Assembly (NCBI RefSeq): GCF_907165205.1
Contig: NC_058196.1
Location: 27,012,501-27,076,500 of the forward strand
Reading direction: 5' to 3'
DNA from: Coccinella septempunctata
Taxonomy: Eukaryota; Arthropoda; Insecta; Coleoptera; Coccinellidae
Length of the DNA stretch: 64,000 nucleotides
Of the stretch, positions 1-11,959 are shown in pieces. The position numbers and the translations under genes were made by a program. The notes under the pieces are model-generated. The model searched no databases and had not been told where the DNA came from. It worked only from the letters and a program-made list of their open reading frames with translations. Each line of letters opens with the position of its first letter. Within the stretch, counting starts at the first letter, position 1.

Positions 1-1730
1 TACGTCGAGAAGCAGAGGCGGCCGCGACAAAAAAAAAGAGGGGAGTTTGTTTGTTATCATTTCGCGATATGACTATGGCGTAGCGTAGGAAGATAAGACT
101 GTAAAGGAGGAATTTTTTTAAATACATATATGGAAATCTAAGGAGGGGTTAGAATGAGTGTACTTTCAACTACTGAACATTTAAAATTCAGTAGAATTGT
201 GTTAAAATAAATCATTTCTTTAAATGGTTACTCCAAGTGTATGTGGGGCTTGTTTCTAGAGAATTTATTTTCATAACTGTGGAGGAAAATCCGGATGAAA
301 AACTCAAAAAACCAATATCTAAACCACGACCCCAAGAAAGGCAAAATTGTACCTTCTTTTATGAGTTATTCGTATTCATTCATAATCATAACCCACGAGC
401 AGTCCGTATACAAATTTTCTCATACAAACTTACAGCCCCTGGTTTGAGGAGTTTTATATCCTCTTATTCGTCAAAATCCGCAGAATATTCCCTGAGTCGG
501 CCCTGCAGCGGGTCCAAAGGCAGAAAAGACGCCCACACCTTCCTACTTCCCGCTACATTGCGCGTGTCCTCAAAGCCAAGGTGTCTGGTTTTAAAATGCT
601 AATCTTCGCAAATGGGGTGAGCATTATTCTGAGTTATGGTTTTGTTTCACATTTTTATTGCGCGGGCATTTATAATAACGTTTTTCAATTTGCGCTGATA
701 TTTCCGGATGTGATACTGACACAGGGCGTCCTAGCATTTCCATCCCCCCCTGCGGTACGCCCATACGTCACCGTTGAAGTGTTTCATTCCGCGCTAAATG
801 TTATCTCGCGGTTGTTGAAAAAGGTTAAGGCCCGGGGTTAGCATCTGTGTGTTTGACACAAATAGAAATGGGAATTTTCCGGACTTCCGTTGTAGTTCAC
901 AGCTTCAACGTTGAGTTTAAATCAAAAATTACATACGAATATGTCATAAAATATGGAAGATATTGAATCTGAAGGCATATTATTATTACCGAAACAAGTA
1001 TAATAAAATTATTATTTTTGACGTCTACCATTAAGCATTTCATGGCTCTTTTGAAAAAACAGGAAGAATTATAAACATAGTTTACCTCAGACCAAACATA
1101 TATGATGATAATATGACAGTAGATGTCCCAATAGGTTATGTTAAGTTAGGTTAGGTTAGGCTAGGTTAGCTGATGATATGACCGTAGCTGTCCCACCTAC
1201 TGATGCTTTACGCATAAGCTGACTTTGACATGACTTTGAGGGGCAAACAAGTGTTGTTATTGTGATCTCGAGTGGTGTTAAAAATTCTCATTTTCTGAAA
1301 ATATATCGTTTAATGAATATCATTGATGAATATGATATGATAGAAAACTGACTACTATATTGACAATTTGATGGTTTTTACTCCGGCATTTCAAATTCAT
1401 GATATCTATGATCACGAACAAAATATTGTACGGGTCAATATTGTCAATGTTAGTAAGATTTTTAGGATATTGCAATTTCACATAACCATATCACTGGATT
1501 TTGTGACTTTTTCATTGAGGAAAATCAAGAAGTGATCATCAGTATAGGTAGTAGTACCTATATATTTTGAAGGGCTATCCGAATGTGCTATCAGAAAGAA
1601 TATCGAATATGGGCATAGAATGAGTTATTACGGAAAAACCATTATTCAGAGAAATTTACAAATTTAACTGGGTTTCAGAATTGAAAAGCATAGAGATAAT
1701 TGCTGATCATCAATTTCTGCATTGCAACTC
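1..1730. other. Intergenic DNA 3' of Ubx; no recognised gene
   Basis: AT-rich sequence. Two overlapping plus-strand open frames (237-602 and 581-841) match no family I recognise and have no codon bias or gene structure around them. The only structured feature is the TTAGG-like tract near 1134-1170 with its duplicated flanks. Confidence 0.6.
1134..1170 (+). repeat. Short interstitial TTAGG telomere-like tract
   Basis: About five TTAGG-type units, some degenerate (GTTAAG, GGCTAGG). TTAGG is the ancestral insect telomere repeat. The tract lies between two imperfect direct copies of a GATGATATGACxGTAG-TGTCCCA sequence (1102-1130 and 1171-1195), so it sits inside a small duplication. Double-strand-break repair filled by telomerase is one route to this structure. 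Confidence 0.75.
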
Positions 1731-2260
1731 CAAGTCTTTCACTCGTAGAAATATTTCAACAGTAGATTCTTGAGTCCAAAAGAAATACTTTTTTCGTATA
1801 CCATTTTTTCTCGATTGTGCCCTGATAAAGCCATTTTAATTTTCCATAATGAGCTGTGCCACTCCTGGAAAAACAGAATTAGCTTCAGAATAACTACCTA
1901 AATTTTTGACACTACACATATGTGGATCTTTTAAACAGTGTTGAATTCAGGCAAAGTACCCAATTTCTCAAATTTCACATTTCACTTCTTAATCTTTAAA
2001 CATCAAAATACTCAGAAATGTTGCATTATACGAGAAAACATGAAGAATACTTTGGTTTCACAAAACGTTCAAATATTCATCAGAGCGTCTAACTTAGTGC
2101 CAAGAGTTGGATTCTTTGAATTTTTGGTATTTTGATGGTACGTAATGGTCATAATGAGAAAACTGGAAGACGTGGGTGATATCTTGTGTCCGAGAAAGAT
2201 TCATCAAATAAATGAAAATCAAATCAAATCAAATTTGTTGTTCGAAATTCCAACATTATT
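1731..2260 (+). mobile_element. Family A MITE copy 1 (3' truncated)
   Basis: It starts in the family's inverted end (TCTTTCACTCGTAGAAATAT, then CAGTAGATTCTTGAG) and runs through the conserved interior (CATAATGAGCTGTGCCAC; GAAGACGTGGGTGATATC). It then breaks off before the right inverted end, at a short AAATC-type repeat near 2214-2236. It has no intact ORF; the 65-codon frame at 1938 is a by-product. It lies outside the Ubx transcript. Confidence 0.85.
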
Positions 2261-3880
2261 CAAAAAAATAATCAAGTTCAATAATATGGAAAATTCCATC
2301 TGAATTATTCATCAAAACTGGGTCACGCCGAGCGAGCCGTCGATCTACCGAAATTTGCCAATTCAAAAGATTGACAAGTATATAAATATTCATACTTCGT
2401 CACAAATATTGGCTCCAAAAGTGAAAAATCAATGGATTTGTGCGACAGGACATGGTTTCATTATTAGGGATGAGATCTGTTGAGCTTGTATGTGAAGAAA
2501 TGTAGAATTGAAAAATCCTCAACTATTCTTCCCTGAAAATGAGGGTTTCTTCACTGCTTGCGGCATTGTATCGCAAGTAGCTGCGATACTGCCTTCCTAG
2601 TGTTTTTCACTTCATAAATGAATCGGTTCTGATTTTTCTAATAGGTGTTTACTAGACCTACAATGATGCAGAATCTGCAAGGCCACGCAACGCTCGAAAT
2701 TCGGCCGCATTTCTAGCGCTTGGGGCGACCGCACCGCATCAAAACCGCACCGCATCGGACCACATCTTGAAAAACTGCCAGGGCTAAGTGGCAACTACGC
2801 CTACCGATTAATTCACGACGCAAAGCGTCGCAGTTAATCGCGTAAAAGGCCGTGGACGATGCACAAGTCCGTCCGTCACACCGTCCGCGTATGCACCGAC
2901 AATTTTTTCCCGTTGCTCGCGTCCCGATAAATTACCCGCTTCAAAACGGCAGAAGTGGCGCATTAATCAACGACGACCGGTAACAAACATCCACCATTGT
3001 CGAGATGAGCGCGCTCTCCAGATGCGCCTCCCGATAGCGTTTCTGACGTTTCGCAGAAAAATATTTATCGCCTCCCGATAGTGCACCATGCGGAATGGCC
3101 GATATTGTGCAAATGACCGAACAACACTGCACAACAAAAGACTCGAAAAAAACGAGCGCGGAGAGGAATATCGCGCAAACAAATGGCAGAACTCAGGAGG
3201 TCCCGGCCTGTCAACCCGGGGTGAAGGCCTCCGTGTTTTTTTGGGGTCCCACCGAAAAACCGGATTGTTGCAGTCGCGCGGCCCGCACGTAAGGACGACG
3301 GTTGGCCGAGATCGGGGACGATGTTAATCGTTCTCCACGGTTAGAGGCGTCCTTTCGTTACGGATCTCAGCGGGATCGGGGATCCCAGAACAATGGTGTA
3401 GGGACGATGATGGACCTCTCGTGCAGGCGGGAGGTCCCGGTTAATTTTCGTTCGGTGGTTCGGCCGTATCGGATTAATAAAAAATAATAATTCCGTCTCG
3501 ATCCAGTTCGAATTGTTTTGTACGGGGTGTATAATTATTATTGGGGAAGAATCATGAGGTCAAAATTGAGATATAACGCTTATCACCCAGATAAAATGTG
3601 TATCCTATTTTATTGGACAATTTTAGTATTATTTTTGCCTAGTATTCACAAGTTATTCTAGCTATTATTTCAATATTTGGGGAAATGGGGAATTTTTTTT
3701 CAATTATTCTGGTCGTTTTGCTTCACTTTTTCGTAATACGAATGACTAATGATTTTCTGTATTCGACTAATAGCCATAAAGCCAATCAGAATGAAATTCG
3801 TGTAATCTCCTTAATAAAGATTTGATTACTGATCCTTCAAAAAAAGTTCCTGGCTTTGATCTTCCTAGAAAAATTTGGTG
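2261..3880. other. Non-coding interval with GC-richer unique island (about 2690-3480)
   Basis: The island has many CpGs and no repeat signature. Overlapping 60-79 codon frames occur on both strands at 2940-3330, a typical by-product of higher GC, and none resembles a known protein. It could be regulatory DNA between Ubx and Antp, but no specific motif proves that. Positions 3480-3880 return to AT-rich filler. Confidence 0.45.
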
Positions 3881-4440
3881 TACAGGGTGGGCAAATTTCG
3901 ATGTTTTAGCACTACAGCTTTTAAACCAGTGGAGATAGACAAAATCTGATACCCCATACCCCATTCTCGGTCTCTTTTTCTGAGAAACTAACAAGAGTAG
4001 TAGTCATTTTTCGCCACCTTCTTTTGTTTTCGAGTTATAAGCGAAAATTGGAAAAATGGTGATTTCGAAATAAATTTATATCTCCGCTAATACTGATGAT
4101 AGAGCCCTGAAATTGAAACATAACTTTGGGTCATAGCTGCGTAATTAAACATCCTGCTAAAAAAGCAAGCACGCCACTGTATTCTACTTAAAAAAGTGCC
4201 TGTGAAATGTTTCAATTCCAGAGCTCTATCATCAGTATTAGCGGTGGTATGAATTTATTTCGAAATCGCCATTTTCCCAATTTTTGCTTATAACTCGAAA
4301 ACAAAAGAAGGTGGGCAAAAATGACTACTACTCTTGTTAGTTGCGCAGAAAAAGAGATCGAGAATGGGGTATCAGATTTCGTCTATCTCCACTGGTTCAA
4401 AAGCTGTAGTGCTAAAACATCGAAATTTGCCCACCCTGTA
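3881..4440. mobile_element. Foldback (near-palindromic) MITE, 560 bp
   Basis: The left arm (3881-4119) and right arm (4209-4440) are reverse complements over about 235 bp with only scattered mismatches, around a spacer of about 89 bp. The ends read TACAGGGTGGGCAAATTTCG and its complement CGAAATTTGCCCACCCTGTA, so the element can be read as CAGGGTGGG...CCCACCCTG flanked by TA. The high arm identity points to recent insertion or gene conversion. It codes for nothing and would form a very strong hairpin in RNA. It lies directly beside a LINE fragment. Confidence 0.93.
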
Positions 4441-4980
4441 CACTAAATAGATTGAGGACTGGCCATGGTCGGTGTAATAGCATGCTCTTTAGGTGTAATG
4501 CTGTTGATAGTCCAAGATGTGAGAGTGGCGCAGAAGAAGAAACTACAGACCACTTGGTGAAGAGTTGTAGAATATATCATTTTCAGGGTGGTTTCGAAGG
4601 CATTCATTCGGTGACCGATTCTTTTTTGATGGGTTACAAATTTCAAAATTATTTAATGAGAAATATAAAATTCAATACCCCACTCGTTTTTATCTTTCTT
4701 TTTTGTTTTCAGATTATTCTTCGTGAACCATCATAGTAGAAAGAAGGGGAGGAAGTTTTTGCATTTTGTCCTATGAAGAAGATGTCCTTCAATATGTATA
4801 ATAATTTCAGCTTATTCTTCACACTAATACATCATCATTACACTTGTACGTAGAGAGTTTTTTCTGGGGTTTTTATCTCTGTTTTTTCATGTATCATTTC
4901 CCTTCAGGTTCATACTGTTTTCCAGAATAACTTCGTAATTTCTATTATTTAGAAGGCAATAAACTTGTTATTGTTATGTA
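4441..4980 (+). pseudogene. Non-LTR retrotransposon 3' fragment (I/Jockey-type C-terminal tail)
   Basis: The plus-strand frame begins LRTGHGRCNSMLFR and continues DSPRCESGAEEETTDHLVKSC. This is the hallmark C-terminal segment after the RNase H domain of I, R1 and Jockey group ORF2 proteins, usually TGHG/TGHCR...C..CG.EEET..H.L..C. The frame ends at 4734-4736. A 3' UTR follows to about 4980, where GGCAATAAACTTGTTATTGT looks like the element's poly(A)-signal end. The 5' part is missing because the foldback element abuts at 4440. Family assignment within the group is uncertain. Confidence 0.8.
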
Positions 4981-7900
4981 TTAGAATCATTCAGATTATC
5001 AATTTTCAGATTGTTCGTGTATTCAGATTTCAAAAGCCTCTTGAAGATATATTTTTTGTTCAGCACTTTTATACGGTTTCAATTTCTACCGATTAGTGAA
5101 GTTAGTATGAAGCATATTGTACGAATCAAACCAACGCCTTGATAACTCAGGTCTTTTCCAACGTGTGGAAAAGCGAATCAATCTGCAGCGTCTATCATCT
5201 GCGCTCATAAAGATAAAAAGCTGAATATCCTATGGAACTTCCCTATTTAAAAAACCATTAGGTGTAGTAAGTCTGCCGCTAGTATCAATGGAAAATGACG
5301 TTACACAAAAGGGAACCGAGCCTAGCGCACTTCCCGGGTAGTAGTTGAAGGGCCTGTTCCGATATTGCTGCTAGTACTGGCCCGCAATCGAATAACAATA
5401 GAACTCGAACGACTGGGCCAATAGGCATCGTTTCTGAAATACTGACAGTACTGTTCAGGAATATCGGAACAGACGGAAAGTGATTTTTATGAGCATTTAA
5501 CGCGACACCGAAGTCGTAATGTCGAAAATGCTGCCTCGTGTTTCACGGGACTACATAGGTTAGGGGCAGGATCAACAAATGGCCTGCCGCTTTTAATTCG
5601 GTCGTTTTTCATATCGGTTATACATCTTTGATGGTTTATCGTAGCCTTGATGAGTTCGAATCGAAATCACAGAATGAAATTCAGTATGGTGGATGGCATT
5701 TCAATAAGCTCCCTTCCTTATATATTGAATGGAAAAAGTTTCATAAGATATAAGAATCTTATATATGTATTATGTGCATAGCCATGTCATTAACTTTCTT
5801 TCCCAAGTATCATCCCTCAATATTTGATTTCTCATTCTTGTGATTTGATCCTAGATTTTTCAATGAATCCCATTGAAAGTTGAATGATATTTAAGCTTCC
5901 CCCAATACCTTGATTTTTTAGATTGACACGTGAAATTTTTTCTGTTGAATGAACTTTTTTGCACTGATGAATTTTGAAAATTTAGCGAATCAAAATCTGG
6001 ATAAAATCTCCTAAATATCATTCGTAATGGAAACAAATTGGATCAGTGGTTAATTGCTAAGTTTCTCTCAATTTATCATTTTATCCTTATAGTCTAGCCT
6101 CATTTCTCTTGGACAAACATGGCAAAAACATGTAGGAAAGCTTGTATTCCTCCTTCTAATGAAATGATTACCTTATTACCTCTTGTTAAAACCAACATCT
6201 CGCTTCAAGTTTCACACAAACTTGGTAGTGATAAAAATCAAAACAAATTGACGACTGGTAGCTCGATTCATTAATTTAATAGTAATATAATTATGTAATA
6301 ATTGATCGGTAGTGGAGGATTATATTCTTATGTGGCTGTTATGTGTTAGCGCGATAAATTCGGCTGTCATCTTTAATTGGTTGTGAAATCTTACTAATTT
6401 TACGATCTGTAAAACGGGGGTTTTCTGATTTTTATCCAACTGTCCAGCGAATTGTGGTATCTGTTAAATTCCTGTCTTATCTGATTGAAATCCCATTTTG
6501 TAAATTTAGATATGTATGAATATTCACGCTTCTCCATTTTTATTCTTATATTTATTAGTGTATGAGGAAGAAATTTAGATATGGAAAGCAATAAGAAATA
6601 TTTCAAAGGTGAAATATCATTTCTCACTCGGTTGAAGGTATGTTTGATGAATATTCAGGAGTATAAGTTGACACGGATTATTATGGATGAATTTTTTTTA
6701 TTTGTTGAATAACAAACTTCTAAACTCATCATATTCTTCCAGACAAGATTGAGTATTTTCAATTTCGAAACTTAGCATTGACAAATTCTGTCAATAATAA
6801 CTAATAATATACATGTAAGGAAACAATTCAAAAAGATATTTGAGGAAGACTATGCTTTATCTGATGCCTGAATAATAAACGATTGATATAAGGAGCAAAT
6901 ATATATAAATAAATAATATCTTGAGAAGAAAAACTTCTTAGTTGATATCAATATCAGTATATCAGTAGTAACAAATTCGTAATTTGTTACTGAATTGAGA
7001 TGGACGCAAGATATAGCCTTCAAATTCCTGGAATAAATACTATCTCCCAATCAGAGCCGAAGAGCATCTTTCTTTCAATATATAATTCATCCAACGGCAG
7101 CAAATTGAATGCTACGCACTGAAACGCGAGAGGGAAAAGAGAAAGATTTTCTCTTTTACTAACCGATAGAAACGAAACCAATCCCCTCTGGTAGCATTTC
7201 TGGGCACTTATGTGAGATTCGAAACAGGGATCATAAAAGAAATGGGCTGCTGGCTAAGGGTAACTGTTCCCTTAGGGGTTGAATCTAAGCGCGACACTAC
7301 GCACCAGGGCCATCGTCCGGAGGAAGTTGAGAACGTTGCTATTCTATTAAAGGCAGCTTCTTTCGATTAAGTTTTATCGGTCAGGGGTGAAGGAATCTTC
7401 TCCCTTTAATACAGGTTGACGGAATTTTATGTGAAGCGTTTTAATCATTGAAATAATGTTAAAAATTTCCATTAAATAATTCCATAATTCTGGGACCGTG
7501 AATTGATAAAAAGTTATCTTCTTGAAACAAGATCAAAAATTGCCAAATAACGACCGATTTCAAAAGGCAAAAGGGTATGTGGAAAAGTTAAGATAAATTG
7601 AATTCAATGAATAATAAAATGGGTTCAAACATGCACAGATGATAACAGTTACATCATGATTCGTTGAAAATGTTCACAATGAAATTGAAATCTGAATTAC
7701 GCAAAAACCGTTTTCTGATTTCCACCAAAATCAAGTCTTAGCATTTTGTATCTGCATAATTTTGAGAGATTTTTTAGCTCGATTCGATATCTTCAAAATT
7801 GGGTTTTGTAACGCAGACGTTATTTATCTGATTTGACAAATTTTGTTGAAAAATTTTGGTCAGAGTAAGCCAGAATGCTAGAAACAGAAATAATAAATCC

Positions 7901-8040
7901 TTCTACATCTAAATTTCCTATCATTAATTTCTCGCATCAATTGTTTCCGTCGGGTTTGCAAAATTTTCCATCCTTATACCTTGATACTCTAGAGATCTCT
8001 AGAGATAGGTACCTTGATACTCTTCGCATTTCGTCCGTAT
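4981..8040. other. Intergenic AT-rich DNA; one inverted repeat, no recognised gene
   Basis: Mostly AT-rich single-copy-looking sequence with moderately GC-rich patches (5260-5600, 7080-7400). Minus-strand frames at 6400-6627 and 6850-7050 are low-complexity, hydrophobic and unrecognised. The inverted repeat at 5354-5472 is listed separately. Confidence 0.5.
5354..5472. repeat. Inverted repeat with about 26-bp arms (hairpin or tiny MITE)
   Basis: CTGTTCCGATATTGCTGC near 5354 is mirrored by its near reverse complement ending in ATATCGGAACAG at 5472. The loop is about 67 bp. Outer bases pair better than inner ones, as in an ageing MITE. No other copy was noticed in the window. Confidence 0.65.
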
Positions 8041-8200
8041 CTCGGGCCTACGGCCCTCGCGATTCGCCTTTTACCAGTAGCTCGGGCCTACGGCGCTCGC
8101 GGTTCGCCTTTTGCCGGTAGCTCGGGCCTACGGCCCTCGCAATTCGCCTTTAATCAGAAGCAGGTCTTCAGCCCTTGCTATTCGCCTTTTTATAAATATC
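8041..8200 (+). repeat. 40-bp tandem repeat, four units
   Basis: Units at 8041-8080, 8081-8120 and 8121-8160 share the frame CTCGGGCCTACGGCCCTCGC plus a GATTCGCCTTTTACCAGTAG-like half. A fourth unit (8161-8200) is decayed. Each unit contains the small inverted repeat GGGCC-TAC-GGCCC. The array is much more GC-rich than its surroundings. It creates short repetitive frames (RAYG/SSGLR peptides) that should not be taken for a gene. Confidence 0.92.
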
Positions 8201-11160
8201 TAGGCCAAAAACAATATTCTAAGAGTCCGCTGCCAAGATACTTCCGTCCAAACTGACGTTGACCTATAAATCAGTGACATTGATTGTCAAAGTTCACCAA
8301 ATTTTCTCTGATCATCCATAGAAAATAATTTAATTTTATGAAATGTCACTCGATTTATCGTAGACGTCAAAAATCAGAAATTCAAGATTGATGAAGTGTC
8401 CATCAGAAAGGACCAATGATGCCAATCTTTACTGACCCATCATGTTATATAGAATGTAAACAAAGGTGGAGTGAAACGGAGATAGCAGAAAGACGAGAAC
8501 AGTAAAACAACTGACGGTCGATCGTTAGTTATATCCCCAGCGCCACCTCCGTTAGAGTTGCTGAATCACGAGTTACGACCTCGTTAAAATATATTGGCGG
8601 CCTCTGGTAGTAAACGAACGAACTCATATAGGCCATTACAGAAAACGACTACGAGTTATTCTCGGTCCCTATTGAATGAAACCTGTTTCGAGATTGAGGC
8701 ATGAATGAAATCTACAAACAAAACGAACATTTTCGATAGTTGTATCAATAGACGAGCTTCAACGAAAATTTACGTTTGCGTGATCTATATGAATGGAGGA
8801 AAAAAAGTTATGCTACTTTGTTTGGAGGATGGTTGGAGGTTAATCGACAGCAATATGATGAAGTTGAGTGTTCAGTTCGATATCGGCTCAATAGATGGCT
8901 GTGGAATATAATACATTTGTTTTTATGTTAATCCCAATTATATAATATTCAAATAATCATGTTCATTCAATTCAATTAATGACATTTAAATGACAATCTC
9001 AATGAGGAAAAATTATACATCAGCAATGCTGAGGAAAGGGCTGGAAATATTGAAGTCATAAAAATAAAAAATGTTTTCGGTTACCGATAGTTTTTTTTTA
9101 ATAACTGAACTAATTGAAGAATTAAAATTGAATACCGGCTGAAAACCATATTTTTGATAATTTCAACTATTTTTAATAATATCTATGATTCTATTTGGTA
9201 TATTTCATTATTTTTCTGCAAAAACAAGATAATAGCAACCAATATAATCGAGATTTGTACCGAAAATTATTAAATATTCAAAACATGTAGCTTTGTATAT
9301 TATTTTACGTATCCTACATATTGAAAATCCTAACATCCAAAAACGTGAATATTAGAGGATATTCAAAAAATTCAAATTCGATCAATTGAGATTGCCAACT
9401 GACATTATCTAAATAGCTTTTTCAATAATCCAGGATAATTTTCATTCAGTTTTAGTTTTGGGACTCGAATGCTCCATCATCCTAGCACAAACAAAGATAC
9501 TACTTGATATTTAATTTTTAAATATGCGGGAAATATAATTTCAAAATTCATTTTGAAAAAAGACAAGAGTTGACCTACGAGAGCATCTAACTTCCACCTA
9601 TCTATTTGGCGGAAATATTAATTTTTTTTTTAATGAACTGTGCGAATCTTTTCTGAAATAATTTAACGAAAAATGTAATTTTTTCCCATAAAAAGTCTCC
9701 AATTTATGGTCCGGTTATAAAAAGGCGTGTTTCAGTTGGGACAACCTTATTATTGACGAAGATTCATTTCTTCTGTTCAGAATTCGATAAAAAACAGATA
9801 TTTCAGCAAACTTTTAATGCTGTTGGCAACCTCTAACTCAAAGAAGATTTTTAATATTCGTTAGTCATTTTTCTTGAGTAAGAACCACCAAAAACGGTCA
9901 TAATAACAAGTGTATTATGGTTTCTAAGTTTCCGCCCCTAACGAGATTATGGCCCCCTATTGTCAGGTCATAAAGTGGCTGTCTATATCCTTCCGATGGC
10001 CATTTTGCCACTATACAACTCCCCAGACAGACAGAGGGGCGGAGACGTCCTATGGAAGTTTCTTTTTACAGATATTCACATCGTATACATTTCTGAAGTA
10101 ATCTGAACGATTGGAAACGTACAAGTTTGTTATATTATATGTTTTATAGTATATTTTCAATCTTAATTCTGTTACGAGGAAATTAATGAAATTATTTTTT
10201 TTCTTCTTTTTGTCAGAATCACGAAATTTATCTCTTCTAGTATTATATAATTTTTAATTTTTTTTCAAAATACCGACAGATAAGAAAATGGTCTCGTATT
10301 GTTTTAATTGGGGTAAAGATATCCATAAAAAATTAGGTAAAATGATTGGACATTAACTCGCCTGAATATTTTATCAAACAGAAGATTGCAAGATTTTTTT
10401 TGACTGAAAGTTTAGTTTGAAGATCCTGCGAGAAGGTGAAACTAACACTATGAGTTAGGACTCTCTCTATATTTTGAATCATTCTATCATTCTCACCACT
10501 TTTACGAAAAGCTTTATACAGAAGAAAGAAGTATAAATAAACGGCTTAGTGGAACAAATAAATTTCTCAGAAAATAAAACTTATTAGAATATCCTATTAG
10601 ATATTTGCTTTCTCGCGAAAATTTCTGTTTGTAATCAACAGTTTCCATCTGGAACTTATTAGAGTCGTCGCCGACCTCCCGGAGACAAATTCCAGGTCGC
10701 AACTGATACAGTTATACCCTCGGCGGAATCTTAATGAAGCCGAAAATAAGAATCGTAAATATAATAAAAATTATCTCGCCCTAAAGGCGGCGGATGAAAG
10801 AAAATTAAGATAATTGTGTTTCCATTTGGCTATTTGTAATGCCCCCCGATTTATGAACGGAATTTCGGTGTTTAATCTTTGAGCGGCGCGGAAAATCCCT
10901 CCTCGTAATTACTCGGGGTGAAGTATGGCGTTCTAAGGGTTGCTTCTCCGTGCGCGAGGATGTTTTAGAGGGTGGACGGGGTAGAACCACTCCTCCCTTT
11001 TCGGTATTTTTATAAACTTTTTAATAGTCTATGAATAGTGAAGGGTCTGAGTGATAATAACATCGCAGTGGGCTTTGAATTATTTTTTTGGTTTTTTTAA
11101 ATTTTTTTAGATGAGATATTTGTTTATGTTGAAGATTATTTTCAATATGTGAATACTTTC
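8201..11160. other. Intergenic AT-rich DNA; no recognised gene
   Basis: It contains a GC-richer patch at 8450-8690 and another at 10690-10990 (plus-strand text rich in GGCGG and CGGGG). The frames at 8705-8911, 10514-10702 and 10805-10990 are short and unrecognised. No inverted-end elements were seen. Confidence 0.45.
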
Positions 11161-11185
11161 TTGGGCGTATGCCTATATGTATACC

Positions 11186-11236
11186 AATGTGTAATTAATG
11201 AATAAATAAATAAATAAAGGCATAAATAAATAAAAA
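11186..11236 (+). repeat. (AATA)n/ATAAATA tail, likely retrotransposon 3' end
   Basis: GTAATTAATGAATAAATAAA followed by more AATA units. The same 20-base lead-in and repeat occur at 31230-31265, which indicates shared 3' tails of a dispersed non-LTR element or SINE and not two independent microsatellites. Confidence 0.6.
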
Positions 11237-11240
11237 TATC

Positions 11241-11959
11241 ATGGAATAATGAATTGGTAATCATTTTTATTACTATTTTCTCAATATTTATTGGAATTTC
11301 GCGAACGTTCTGTTTCCAAAACTGTGAAAATTATTCTATAAATATTTTGACGCCCACTGCGATGTTACGATCATTTATGAAGTTCCAAACTATTTTGCCT
11401 AGCTTTCGATGTGGTTTTTGAAATAATTCCTATTGAAACTTGATTCAGATTAATTCAAAAATTCTGTTAAATCATGATCATTTGAGGAATTTCATCATTA
11501 TGATGGATTTTAATATCAGTTCCTGAAGAATTTGTTTTTTTTTCATATTAATTTCTCAAAAGAAAACTGCTTATCAAATTTAAATTATTTCTGTTATTCT
11601 CCACATAATGAAAAAGACTTGTTGATTGGAAATACTTTCAATTTGAGGGTGATAGTCCTCTTTTGTTCATTCTATCTCAAAGAAGCTTTATCCGCAGGTA
11701 TGTATTGTATGAGTATAGTAATATAATTCATTAAATTGAAAAATTGACTAAACGTTGAACTTTGAATATCTGACCAATTTTTACCCAATAGGTAAAACTT
11801 TGAAGCTTAATTTTTAGCCATTTCCAACATTTTGACCTACCTCAATCTTCTTTGTCGTGTAAAAATTGAGTCTCCTTTCGACAATGTCTTCATTTTGACG
11901 ACCACTCCACTGTTCTCACTTTCGATCAATCACTTTCTTTTATAGATTTTTAATTTTCT
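11241..11959. other. AT-rich DNA downstream of Ubx
   Basis: It could be distal 3' UTR or intergenic. A 64-codon plus-strand frame at 11532 is low-complexity and unrecognised. Nothing else was seen. Confidence 0.4.

Noticed and set aside
7875..8256. Repetitive RAYG/SSGLR peptides
   Set aside because: Product of the 40-bp tandem array, whose period is not a multiple of three; not a gene.
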